Origin: Harmothoe impar
Lineage: Eukaryota > Annelida > Polychaeta > Phyllodocida > Polynoidae
NCBI GenBank assembly: GCA_947462335.1
Contig: OX381705.1
Span: 38,029,570-38,093,569, forward strand
Length of the DNA: 64,000 nucleotides
Direction: 5' to 3'
Shown here one piece after another: positions 1 to 11,400 of the stretch. The notes beneath the pieces were generated by a model. It saw only the letters and a list, made by a program, of their open reading frames with translations, was not told the DNA's origin and made no database searches. Made by a program: the position numbers and the translations under genes. The stretch's first letter is position 1. The number at the start of each line of letters is the position of its first letter.

Positions 1-2
1 GA

Positions 3-347
3 GATAAGTCATGGAAGACTGCGACCATATCACAGAGACTGGATGATAGGTCATATGAGATCCACACAGATGCAGGACAGTCTCTCAGGAGAAACCGCGT
101 TCAGCTAAGGGCATCGCATGACTTAGAGAAAGTCACCACTGGTGATAATATTGAACACACTGAGACACCACCAACAGCACCCCCAGTGGATGAGCCTCTC
201 AACAACAATCAGATCCCGACAGGGGATCTGCCTGTAGCCACTCAAACACCGGAATCACCTCAAAACCGATCGGTACGACGTTCTGGCAGAACATCTGTGA
301 CATCCCATCATCTTAATGACCATGTTTTAAATCACAAACATCAGTGA
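3..347 (+). pseudogene. C-terminal end of a Ty3/gypsy pol (partial)
   Basis: The frame is open from the left edge to a TGA at 345-347. The start of the peptide (DKSWKTATISQRLDDRSYEI, then RRNRVQLR) has the form of the region after the integrase core in Ty3/gypsy pol, where a short beta-rich domain ends in R-R-N-R. It is followed by a Pro/Thr/Asn-rich tail and a second basic patch (RRSGRTS). Only the last ~114 residues are present, so protease, RT and RNase H cannot be judged. It differs from the Ty3 element at 17368-30025 and is probably another lineage. I infer a retroelement 3' end lying outside MED23. Confidence 0.65.
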
Positions 348-689
348 GACCCCATCACCTAAGAAAGACTTCATTTAGCCCATTGATATTTGGCTTTTAG
401 ATTATGTACGTATTGTATTGACATGTTCAGTCACTATTGTGTTATTCTTTGTTTCTGTATCCGGAGAGGATGAAACAATGTTGGGTTGTACGGGTTTTCC
501 ATCATCGCGCGTAATGTACGCTGGTCTGGATGTATGGTATTGTGAGCATCGCCACTCTGGCGCGGACCTCATGGCGATGCGGACATCGAGAATAAACATC
601 CCATCTTATTCAAAGTTAACCTGCTCATTCTGGACAATTATGACTATTGAAACAGTGACATGTGTGGATCTACCACACTCGAAGGACCA
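348..689. other. Non-coding stretch 3' of the pol fragment
   Basis: Short frames on both strands have no recognisable similarity. It may be the 3' untranslated region or LTR of the element ending at 347, but its partner LTR is outside the window. Confidence 0.4.
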
Positions 690-879
690 CCCAGTAAACA
701 CACTACGTATCTCCAACGTAGCTCAGAGGTTTGTCTAGGTTTCTTTCCAACCAAAGGTTTGAGATATGATTTTTTTCTAGGTTTCTCAACGTCAAAACGT
801 GAAGGTTTATTTACGTTCACAAGACGTCTACGTCTGATATACGTTTATTTACGTTTGATTTACGTAATTTAACGTAGTA

Positions 880-972
880 AAACTACGTAGTTAAGAGGTT
901 GGATTACGTAGTGAAAGAAATAGAGGATGTACCCCAGTTGAACTTGAGGACATGGGTTCGATTCCCCATGGT
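880..972 (+). other. tRNA-like segment with A-box and B-box
   Basis: TAGTTAAGAGGTTGG at 888-902 resembles a pol III A-box and GGTTCGATTCC at 955-965 is a canonical B-box, about 60 bp apart. A full cloverleaf was not established. It may be a tRNA pseudogene or a SINE head inside the 690-1706 transposon. Confidence 0.35.
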
Positions 973-1316
973 CAATACCTCCAATGGTACAAATAACATC
1001 CTCTTGACAATCAATAGAATTCGTCACAATACACGTATATACAATAGTCTTAACCCCCCCCCCCCCCCAATCTCACCTATCGGAACAGAATTTGTAGGAA
1101 AATATTCTTCCCTGTCCTTGATTGGTATGGACGACACTCATTGTGGTCTATTCTCCCCACGACCAGGATTTGTTAGCATATCATCCTAACACTACTCATG
1201 GCTGGATCCTGGCTGTGTCGGTTTTAAAACTATATCCCTGCTGTATGACAGGGCCATTCTAATCCCCGCTTACTCACAAGTAAGCACATAACCAGCACTG
1301 CAGTATATTGAGAGAT

Positions 1317-1389
1317 GCCCCGTTAGCTCATGCAGTAGAGCGTGGCACTTTGAATCTGGAGGTGGTAAGTTCGAATCTATACTGGCCAA
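1317..1389 (+). other. tRNA-derived sequence (tRNA pseudogene or SINE head)
   Basis: TAGCTCATGCAGTAGAGC from 1324 matches the A-box and D-arm form, with GCTC/GAGC pairing. GTTCGAATC at 1369-1377 matches the B-box. The acceptor arms pair poorly, so this is not a functional tRNA gene. Confidence 0.5.
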
Positions 1390-1719
1390 TATGTTTATGA
1401 TTTAATGCTAATGTTTATTGTATAAAAACGTATTGACAGAAATATATTTTTCATAAATATGGTGCTTGGATTGCAGGGTTATCATTAGGGCAGTGAAAGG
1501 GGGGGGGGGGGTGCAGTTGACCCTCCTGTCTCACTCGGCTATACTTTATTTACAATAAACGTAAATAAACGTAAATCAGACCTGCAGGTCTGAGAGAGGT
1601 AAATGAACCTTAACGTTTTGACGTTCATAAACCTTATAAAATTACGTAGTTCAGACCTTAAATAAACGTAGATTTACGTCTGAGCAACGTAGTTGTGTTT
1701 ACTGGGCAGTAGCCCTGGC

Positions 1720-4418
1720 TTGCACCGTGGTTTTGGCCTTAAGCTTTTTCAGTTTTCGGAGTTGAGCCTTGCTCATAATGGTGGCCCAGTTTTGGGATCT
1801 ACCTCAGCATCCGAATTGGCTGCTTGAAGGAGTTCTTTGAAGACCCGCCCTTACTCAGAGTTGGCTGAGTTGGTTAGATTTATACAAACGGCCTAATTCT
1901 GATTCGAAAAAAAAGTTGTAAAACCTCATCCCCTTCTCGGAAGAACCTTGGTTTTAGTCCCACGTCATAGCCCGTTTTCTGCCAAGACGCGGACTTCCCA
2001 AGACTCATAGGCGGATTTGAATTGATCCATTTATGCTTGCACAAACACTAACTGACATGGAATATTGGTGTCTAACCCAGTTACACCAAACACCAAATCA
2101 GCGGGCATTATCAAATCCTCCCCGGACACTAGCAGATTAGGCGAACAGCCTGTGGAAGCATGTCCCAATCATCCATATCGTTGTTGACCAGAGGTTTCAG
2201 GACATGTATAAGTGTTCTTGCGAACCTTTCAACTTGCCCATCCGACTGAGGTCTGTATGGACTCGTCCTGGTGTTGCAGATGGCCAAACAATGACACATT
2301 TCCGACCAGAGTTCGGACTCAAATTCCATCCCTATGCAGCATGAGGGGCACACCTAGATGCAGTACTCACCCCTTCCCAAATGCTCTCGCATTAGTATGC
2401 ACTTTGTGATCCTTCAAGGGAAAGACTACCATCATGCATGTGTTGCCATCTGGGGTGGGTCTTACACCACTGATAAAGTCAACTGTCACTCATGCGAACC
2501 TCCATTGCTCCTGAGACAAGGGTGATCGCCCCAGGCCTTCATCTGGTTTGTTTAGACAGCAGTTCGGACAAGTCGAGATCCATCTAATCAGATCCCTACT
2601 CATTTCAGGCCAGTAGTACCGTCGGGCAAATGACCTTTTCTTACCAAAGTGACTGCTGGTCCGATGTCCATGAACAAAATACATGATGTCCCTCTGCATA
2701 GTGGCTGGTATCACTATTTGCCGGGTTTTTGTTTTGTAAGGTGTAAATTTTCACCTACATAACAACCCATCGAATACAGCAAGTTCGTCCCATTGAGATA
2801 ACAGCTGTCTCATCTCACTATTTTCCACGGAAACTTCAGGTCTCTCAGGCCGAACGCCTTTCGAAACCTTCGCCAGGAAGCATCGGATGGCTGGCATTGT
2901 GTGCCCCGCAGTCATCACAATCAGCCCTGGAACATTTCCGAATGGGTCTCCGATACAAGGCATCTGCATTGATGTGTTTGCTGCCTGCTCTATGTTGGAT
3001 TTGGCTGTTTTCCAACCCAAATTCTGTGTGTCAGTCACCTCCCAATCATTCCTTTCGCTTCCTTAAAATTTAACAGCCATCTTAAGGAGGAATGAGTAAG
3101 GTAAAATCACCTTCCCATAGATATTGCTTTTCGTATACACTACCACAGCCAACAATTCTCTTTTGGTAGTGCAGTAATTCCTCTGAGCTTTGTTCAGGGT
3201 ATTACTCGTGAAAGCCAGTGGCACCTCCCGCCCTTCTTGTATCTAGAAGAGGGCAGCACCAATACTGTCATTACTGGCATCAGTATTCAGTATGAAATAC
3301 CCGTCAGCAGTGGGATATCTCAACATCAGAGTACTTCAGTATAAGTTTTTCACGGCTTTGAATGCTAGATCCTTTCCGGACCCCATGGGAAATGCTCTTT
3401 CCTTCTTCCACGCTTCCAGTGTGCCAAAGCCTGCAAGGGCTGAGCCACTCTGGCATAACCAGGAAGAAAATCCCTGTAGTAAATACCAAGCCAGTTCTAC
3501 CCAATCCGGTGGGTTCTCCAAATGCGGCATCATACTTCAACAGCAACTGACTCTACTGGTCCCTTTGTTCTCCCATCACCAAGCTTGAATTGTCCACCAG
3601 TTTTCTTAACTCTGGATGCAATTCGGATATCCCTTTAGCATTGGACAAGGTATCTTCTGAGAGTATACTGGTGCTTGCCTGTGCAACAATCACCTGCCCC
3701 ACAGGAGTGCCTCCAGCTATCTAACTTCCCCTCCCGAATTTGAAATAGGAATCAAGTTCCTACTCCCACTGCCTACGAATGTATCTGCACTCTCCAGGCC
3801 AATAGCAGCTAACTGAACCATATCAGGTTCGATTACTGCCGTATGAGCCCTGAAAGCTGCATCACTCGAAAGCATTACATCACATGTCTGTCCCGGAGGT
3901 ATCTTAACCGTCTGTACTACCGCGGCTACAGAAGACACCTTTCTCAAAACGCATTGTACGACCATCTTGTACTCAACATCCCTCGACAAGGTTCCAACAC
4001 TGCCCGGTACAATGCCACAAAATCAAACTCGACGGTTCCATTGTCACTCAGGTCAACAATGGTGGACGAGAGTATATATACTCCTGACCCGCAATGCTGA
4101 CTTCTAAGAACATTCTAAGCTACAGCTACCGTCGGCCGAACAGGCATTTACCTTCGTTATGTGGTTGTCTTGGCCATCCGTCATCAGATCGTAGAACCTT
4201 TTGGAGATCACGGAATGACTAGCTCCAGTATCGACCAAAAATTCAGCAGATCTACCCTTCACTGTTACAGTTAGGTACCACTGTTTCCCCACCAACGGGG
4301 ATGGGTTGAAGGTAAAGCGTTCGAAATCCCTCGTGACCCCAAGATCCACCCGCCGCCTCTTCAAAAGTTTCAAGCAGGGATGGTTTGGGGACAACCGGGC
4401 GCTACTCACTATTGCCAA
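1720..4418 (-). pseudogene. Degraded Ty3/gypsy pol relic lacking the RT domain
   Basis: Read from 4418 down, the pieces follow the order of the intact pol at 20487-24728. They are the aspartic protease (FLVDTGASHS, 4418-4104), post-protease region (VQTVKIPPGQTCDV, 3989-3717), connection segment (to ~3304), RNase H (TDASNDSIGAAL and TTKRELLA, ~3300-3160), HHCC integrase finger (2714-2490), integrase core ending in PYRPQSDGQVERF (2353-2129), and a basic tail near 1760. Stops and frameshifts are scattered through it. Between ~3560 and ~3460 the frame passes from the segment before RT straight to the segment after it, so ~230 residues of RT are deleted. It is related to the young element but clearly diverged. 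Confidence 0.85.
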
Positions 4419-4496
4419 CTCCTACATCCAGTTTGCCACCTCTCCAGCACTTCCTCCAAGTTCAGTTTCATTGCTGGATTCACGAGATGATTGTAG

Positions 4497-4857
4497 GGCC
4501 AGACCAAAAAAAATTGTTGGTCTATGGATTTCCCGCACCATATTTTCAAAAGTGCAAAATAATTATTTTTTTTGAAAAAAAAAAGTGTCTACGGATGCGC
4601 CCGCACCATTTTCTGAAAAATTTGAAATTTTTTACTATTTTTTTTTTTTGGTGGCACTTTTTCTGATTGATGGCCAGATTTGGGAGTTTGCAGAAAAATT
4701 TCCCTCAGAAAAAATTAAAACGTTGCCCATTTCACTTGATATAAGGTTAAGATCCGCAGACGAAAAGAAAAATTTGAGAAATCTTTTTTTTTTCGCTCGC
4801 GCGCACCAGATTTTAAAAATGAAAATCCGTAGACCAACTTTTTTATTTGGTGTGGCC
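4497..4857. mobile_element. ~360-bp MITE inside the Ty3 relic
   Basis: The left end GGCCAGACCAAA...GTTGGTCTA and the right end TAGACCAAC...TTTGGTGTGGCC are inverted over ~35 bp. The interior is A/T-rich and non-coding. It separates the gag and protease remnants, so it inserted after the retroelement. Length and end design (GGCCAC...ACGGA) resemble the element at 15185-15539. Confidence 0.75.
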
Positions 4858-5040
4858 TAAGACGGACTGATCAGGCCTGACCCCTACCCCTCGGGTCTCT
4901 ATTGTAGTCGGGATTATGTTTTCTCCAGCGCGAGTGGTCTTCTGGCACACATATATCTCAGGGGCTACCTCCTTGCCATCTCAGCAAACCCCACTTAGTT
5001 TTTCGTTGCCTTGTCGAATGCTTTAGGTGTTGGTTTGTCC

Positions 5041-5400
5041 GCTGGACATTCCGCACCGAAATGCCCCAACTCTTTGCACCTCTTGGTGGTTTTAATTACC
5101 TATGGTTTTGTATTTTTTGTTGACCTTGTTGGTTACCCGCCAAAACATCAGTCAGCCGGAGGATCAATTCCTCCATTGTCATAAGAGTTGTAGCTTTGGT
5201 GGGGATGGTGCCTACAGTGCTAGGTGCCGCAGGAGTGGTCCTCTTGTCTCCATTCAGATATGATTTCGCATAGGTTTTCGAATAGGACCTGCTGCCGTTT
5301 TGTTGAGAAACTGCGCCAATATCCTCCCCCCTTCTGTATCAGAGTGGGCGACATTCTCCACCACACACAATGTCCTCGAAAGTGCTTTGGCCGAAAGCAG
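5041..5400 (-). pseudogene. Gag C-terminal relic with damaged zinc knuckle
   Basis: On the minus strand the peptide RCKELGHFGAECPAD (5094-5041) aligns with the intact gag knuckle CYRCLEIGHFAAEC, but the first cysteine is replaced by Thr. Upstream (5400-5200) ENVAHSDTEGG and AQFLNKTAAG align with the acidic linker of the intact gag. Frames are broken. It belongs to the relic at 1720-4418, from which it is separated by the MITE. Confidence 0.65.
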
Positions 5401-5625
5401 GTGTTTGTGCTTGCCCGGCACTTACCCAGCACTTGTTTGCGCTTGCCCGGCACTTACCCATCAGGTGTTTGCGCTTGCCAGGCACTTACCCATCACGTGT
5501 TTGTGCTTGCCTGGCACTTGCCCATCACTTGTTTGTGCTTGCCCAGCACTTGTTTGTGCTTGCCCAGTACTTTTTTGTGCTTGCCTGGCACTTGTTTGTG
5601 CTTGCCCGGCACTTGCCCACTGCCC
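5400..5625. repeat. Minisatellite, ~20-21 bp unit
   Basis: About ten imperfect copies of a CACTTGTTTGTGCTTGCC-type unit. Long open frames across it, rich in Cys-Leu-Pro repeats on the plus strand, are products of the repeat. Confidence 0.85.
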
Positions 5626-5819
5626 CTACCAGCTGCTGTCCTTGGGCACCATTGCAACACACCGACTAGATCATGCAGTTTGAGCTCATCTCCTGCCAAC
5701 CAAAGCCCTAAAAAAGCATCTCATCTCCATTTTAATCACTGAAATGGGGCCTATATAGAAAGAAATGGGTGGAATTTTGTAATATAGTGTATAGCACTAT
5801 AATATGCTTTAACATTTTC

Positions 5820-6146
5820 CACCCGGCCTATAGCATTGCACTGTATACGACCATGTTGTCAATGATCCAAAGGCCACAGTTCATCTACATAGTAGGCATC
5901 AATGCAAGGACTTTCTTTTCGTGACAACCTTTACATTGTATTTTGCAATATATTTTCTGTCTAATTTGTTCATTGGTGGTATTGATATGATCTCTTCGTA
6001 CTGATGCAATCTACCTTGTGCACCCATTGCTTTTATGACTCCTTCCCTCATGTCTTCTTAGGGTGCCCTTGAAGGGAGGCCATATAAATTGAGGGAAAAC
6101 TTGGTCACGGGGTGGCTCCCTTTGGCTCAGCGGAACCCTGAGTCAA
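5820..6146. repeat. Dispersed repeat, copy A
   Basis: It shares blocks in the same order with 9713-10028 (GTATAC.ACCATGT, CCACAGT.CATCTACATAG, TTGATCTCTT-like, CAGAACCCTGAGTCAAT). No protein is evident. It is a diverged interspersed repeat. Confidence 0.6.
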
Positions 6147-8281
6147 TGAGTCGCATGTTACTGGATCGGTATGGTACAGAAGGGCAGGATTACCCAGGTA
6201 TTGGGACCCCTCCGGGCTTTCCATGGCTGCATCGAAAAATCTATTCAAATTTACTATGTGTGACTGTTAATATACATGTCATAATATTGCAACTTGGGCG
6301 TGGGAGTATTCTATATGTAGGAGGGGTAAGGATAATCAAGCATGAAACAAAACGTCAGGCATATGTATATATACATAGAGATCTTGATCTCCCTTTATTG
6401 ACATTATCTGTCCACTATATTTGGGATTTTGGTCAATCAGCTTGACCCAACGTGTGCTGCAAGGCAATAACATAAACCACAGGACAAATTTAATCTTGGC
6501 TTAAATCTATCTATCAAATCCATGTAGAAAGTCATATAAAATAAGGTAAGCATTTTCACACAATATCTTGTCTGAGATACCCACGATGTCGATTCCATGT
6601 TTTTAGTAACTGCCCGGGAATACAAGCTTGAACATGTGATCACCATCACAACAAATGACCATCAATTGATACCATTGCATTCAGATTTTTATCGTGCTGG
6701 GTCTTATTATACATGTATATGTATTCAATTTTGCGTTTGGGAGACATTTTGAAAATCCACTAGCACCGCCCTCCGAATTCACCAATGGCCCACTCCCGAC
6801 ATATTAAAGGGAATTTCTACATGTTAGATGAAGAGTTAGAGAATTTTCGTTTGTTGGTCAGATCAATGTGTTGCCATCTGAAAATTACATTGGATTATAA
6901 TAGTTGAAAACATAATCATATGGGAAATGTAAAAAAATTACAGTGCTCATCTTTCTGTATACTCTTTAAAAAAAAAGCTTCTTTCGCTATAGGCTATTCT
7001 ATACTATAGGCTATTCTATACATCTAACCCATGCCATTTAAGGTAGCACTTATATATCATAGCAATTCCCTTTAAATGGGTCTTTCATGATATTTATCAG
7101 TTCATACGACTTCTTTAAATCACTTCGGGGTAGCCCTAGTTGTTTTTAGAAGCTTTATCGTTGAGATAAATCGTTTTATAAGAGATATCAGGATAAAACG
7201 GCCTTATTTATAATACAAAGTATTACACTCAGGTTCATTGTCATCTTATGTATTTTTCAACTATTTCATTTCAGAAGGTGTAAGGGTCCGCCATTTTGAA
7301 TTTCGCTGGTTGAGGTTAATCCCACTGACAATGCATACCACAATGGGTACAAATAACGGACAGACAGGGGACAGACTTTTTATAATATTATCAGTTTGTG
7401 TCGCCGTCACCACACTCCAGATTCATTTAGGGTTTGTACTATATAAATCTTTTGTTATTCTGGCAATCCAGTATATTGATGTCTGACAAAAGATCATCCA
7501 CTTTTCTTGATTCAAGAAGTTGAAAATTTTTGAAACGTATCAAAACATGATGTAAGCTCAGATTTGAGGAAAGGATACACTTCAGTAATTAGAGTAGTGA
7601 ACTGAAAAAGGAATAAGTGAACAACAAGAGGTAATTCTGAGTCTATCAAGCTCTAGGTGATTACAATACAATACAATAGCCCATTAATAGCTTAAACTGT
7701 CAACATACATGAAGGAGTCTGAATTCCATAGCTGTGTCGGTGGGATGGCATCATATATGAACAAATATTAATGCATTCTGGCTGCTGCCACAAATATATC
7801 AATCCTGTGTATGAATTGAACTTAAATTATCCATCGCGATTCCTTAACACTAGTCGCATCATGCGTCCAGTCACTTGCTAAGTCTGTATTTCATACAGGT
7901 AAATATCATGCAGTACACATGGAAAATATGTGTCAATAGTATGGTCAGTATCTTGATAATGCTGGCAATTTCTAGTCGCTCTCTGTGTCAATATACATTC
8001 AGTCAGTTACACTGACATTTTTGTCTTTTATAATACCTACCACGTATGTACAAATATGCACACTGGGCCTGTGTATTTTATCACCAATAAGTCCGTTCAC
8101 TTAGTCTGAGTTCATGTTATGATGTATGCTAAGAAAGAGAATTGGGAGAGGCAAAGGGGCATTGTTTTACCAATGCACCTTTGCCATCGTAGTCGGCCTC
8201 AGCCTGATAAACACTAAACCATTCCATGGGCAAGTACAAGCCTCACGCAGCATCCACAGGAGACTGATGCTGCCCCTTTCT
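6147..8281. other. 3' flank of MED23, no gene seen
   Basis: A/T-rich DNA with only short frames. The MED23 polyadenylation site should lie here, left of 8282, but no canonical AATAAA was found close to the stop on the minus strand; a TATAAA variant occurs near 8027. Confidence 0.4.
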
Positions 8282-8417
8282 CTACACAGGTGTCTCTTCC
8301 TTTCCGTGATGGGAGATAAAGCGAAGTCTGAGTTGTAGCGCAGGCCGCAGGTTGCGGATAACCTTCTCTACGTCGCTCTTCACACTATCTCCCGCAAACA
8401 TGTATTTGATATGGTAA
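8282..8417 (-). CDS. MED23: MED23 last coding exon
   Basis: Encodes YHIKYMFAGDSVK and LRPALQLRLRFISHHGK and ends with TAG at 8284-8282. The acceptor follows a TTCCTTAAC branch motif. The vertebrate C-terminal Pro/Ser tail is largely missing here. Confidence 0.96.
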
Positions 8418-11400
8418 CTGGGGGTCGTTAAGGAACATGCGAAATATGGTGAAAACCAAGGCAAATATCAATATATTACAGGTGTAATTGTCAATTCGTG
8501 TGAAAAGTAGTACATTCTTTGCGTACAATATGTCAGATAAATAATCCATTTTTATCATGAACCAGCCCCTTTGAGGGCTGGGATTGTGGATGGAGCCTAA
8601 AAGGCGTCCCCATCTACCATGGGTCCGCTCAAGCAACCTCACATTCCAAGCATATTCTCTTGGAAGGGCCCCATTTATGCTGGTATATCTCACAGATTAT
8701 CAAAGAGGAAGAGTAACTAACATCACAGGGCGACTCAGGGTTCATGGGGCAAGAGGGACTGATTGACAGAGTGCCTGAAATCCCAGCCCTCGAGTCCCGA
8801 CGCCTGACTCGAGTCCCGAGTCCTGACTCGTGTCCCAACGCCCGACTCGAGTCCCGACAGACGAGGAGGGGAGGGTCCATGGGGATGTCAGGAAGGGCTG
8901 GGGAGAGGGCCGTAAAGATGGCAAATTCTGCGGCGATTGTAAACACAAACACTTGCCGGATTTGGGTGACCAATGCTGCGTAAAAGTCACTCGGTCTAAC
9001 AGAAATCGGGATATTTGTAATTTCTGGCGAGTAGGATGCGAGTTAAGCACCAAAATAACTAGATTTGGCGAGTAGGGACCCACACAGAGAACAGGGGGCC
9101 GTGGGGATGTCAGAAAGAGCTGGGGAGAGGTCGCAGAGGGCCACAAACAGATATGCAGTACCGCTTCCCCTGGACTATGTACCTAATTTTAGTACAATAC
9201 GTTATTCCTCATTTCTGACAGCAGAATCGCAATCTCCAGAAAATGCTACCCCAACTTCATATATTACAAGTCATATATAATCAAATTCCAGGTGGTGGCT
9301 GTAGGTGAGCAGGTGGCTGTAGGTGAGCAGGTGGCTGAGGGCGAGCAGGTGGCTGTGGGCGTCAGCGCCGGGCAGCGCGTAACCGCTGTTTTACGTCTCG
9401 ATCGAATACCGAGTCGATCGGAGCATCAACAGTGACGGCATCTCAGTTTCCGTTTTTTCGCAGGGCGGCGTGTGCTACAGATCGCCCGCCCCCGATCGCC
9501 CTGCCCACGGCAGTGTGTTTTGTCCACCTCCTGTCCGCGCATGCGCAGTGGGTGGCGTTCACTCTGGCTAGCTTCCCTTTCCCGCGCGGACAAAGTCAGT
9601 CTCTGATATCATGCAGTTTCATGCAGGAGACCTCTACTATTATGCAGATCTGCTAGTTGTGTGGTGGCGAGATATCTTTAAAAAAGTGTCTCACCTGAGC
9701 GTCCCATAGACTTAACATTGTTTTGTATACTACCATGTGAGCAATGAAGCTTGGTCCACAGTACATTTACATAGAAGCTTCATTGCAGACAATTTCAGAA
9801 AATTTTGTGACACTTTTTGTACTGCATTTTTGAATATGATATTGATGTCCGATTTCTTCTGTTGTGCTATTGATCTCTTTGTATTGATGCCATCTATCTT
9901 CTCCACCCATTGGCTCCCACCCACCTGTCTTGATGGCTTCCCTGCCTGCCCTGAAAGTTGGACTTCTAAAATGAGGGAAAAAAATGGTCTGTGGGCGTCT
10001 CCCTTAGACTCAGCAGAACCCTGAGTCAATAATAACCTTTAAAATGATAGTGATAGGGGGATATCATACGGGTATCTACTGTTAAATCCCATTATATTAG
10101 ATGAATGTTGTTCTATAATCATCTTATATTAGTGTCATGTTGCGTCAGAAAGTCTTCTTGTATCTGAAGAGTCATTTGGGAAGTAGAGAAAGATGTCGTC
10201 TATTGCGGTTGTGGTTTTGTGTCTTTGTGGTCAGTCAATTAATTCAATTTGTATCATATGTCATATGTATGTTTTTAGCTTTTTGTATTCCATTGTTTAT
10301 TATTTTGTCATTTAACATGTTGTATGTGATCTGTATTGCATTTTTATGTGAACAGTATAAAAAAATTATCACATTATGTAAATTTGGTAACAGGAAACAC
10401 ACAAAGGAACTATAGAGATTGTCTGTAATCACTTTTATAATTGTGGAAGACAATAAACATTTCCAAACCAAAAAAAAAATGTTGAAGGCCAAAAAGACGT
10501 TGGATTAAAAACAAATCGGTATCCCTTTGTTGTCAGGCACTCTCTGCGAGAGTATGGTATTATATTTCTATTTTATTACAATATACAATTGGAGGTTGAA
10601 ATATACAGCAGTCCAACATTATAGCACTCCAATGCACTATATGGGTATATATCTAAAACTGGACATCGACATCCATGTATCAGAGTCCTTCTAACAGAAA
10701 GCTATATTCAGTCTCCTCAAACTAGAATACCGTAGGTTGCTATATGAAGGAGAAGGTTCATGTTCATGCCTATGTGTATGTCTGTGTGGGTACATGAGTC
10801 TGTGTCCATGAGTGTCTGCATTCATGCTACAGTCATAGGGTGTCTTTAGGCAAATTTCACTTTATTGCGATTTTGAACATTTTTCTCGCCAAAAGGGTGT
10901 TTTAAGACAAATTTCTCGTTTTCTTGTGATTTTGAACATTTTTCTCGCCAAACAGGGTGTTTTTAAGGCAAATTTCACTTTTTTGCGATTTTGAACTTTT
11001 TCCTCGCCAAACAGGGTGTTTTTAGGCAAATTTCACTTTTTTGTGATTTTGAACTTTTTTCTCGTCAAATAGGGTGTTTTTAGGTAAATCTCACTTTTTG
11101 CGATGTTGAACTTTTTTCTCGCCAAAAGCTGCGGAATCTACCTCCATGTGTGATCCCATTGATGGACTCTGGATAGACCCATGCATAGTGAAGACCTACA
11201 TAGTGGACATGAGGTCAAGTTAAAAAATGCAAGTCACTTGTTTTGCAACTTGCACTGAACTGAACCCAATAGCCCTTAACTGGGTTGTCAACAATCAATC
11301 AAACTATGACAAAACTCCCTCTATTTCGGAGACCAAATGCAAATGATATATATTTTTTCAAAATAACACCCTGTGTAGAATGGCCCGATACTCAGGAATC

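Larger units (their letters stand above)
690..1706. mobile_element. ~1-kb DNA transposon with long inverted termini
   Basis: The ends are inverted copies: CCCAGTAAACACA at 690 and TGTGTTTACTGGG ending at 1706. Imperfect inverted similarity rich in ACGTAGTT, AAACGT and TTTACG motifs extends ~170 bp inward from each side. No transposase is encoded. The centre has poly-C (1053) and poly-G (1499) tracts and two tRNA-like segments. A target-site duplication is not clear. It is a non-autonomous element of uncertain superfamily. Confidence 0.7.

Noticed and set aside
5224..5742. Cys/Leu/Pro-rich plus-strand frame of 172 codons
   Set aside because: Runs through a minisatellite and an antisense gag relic.
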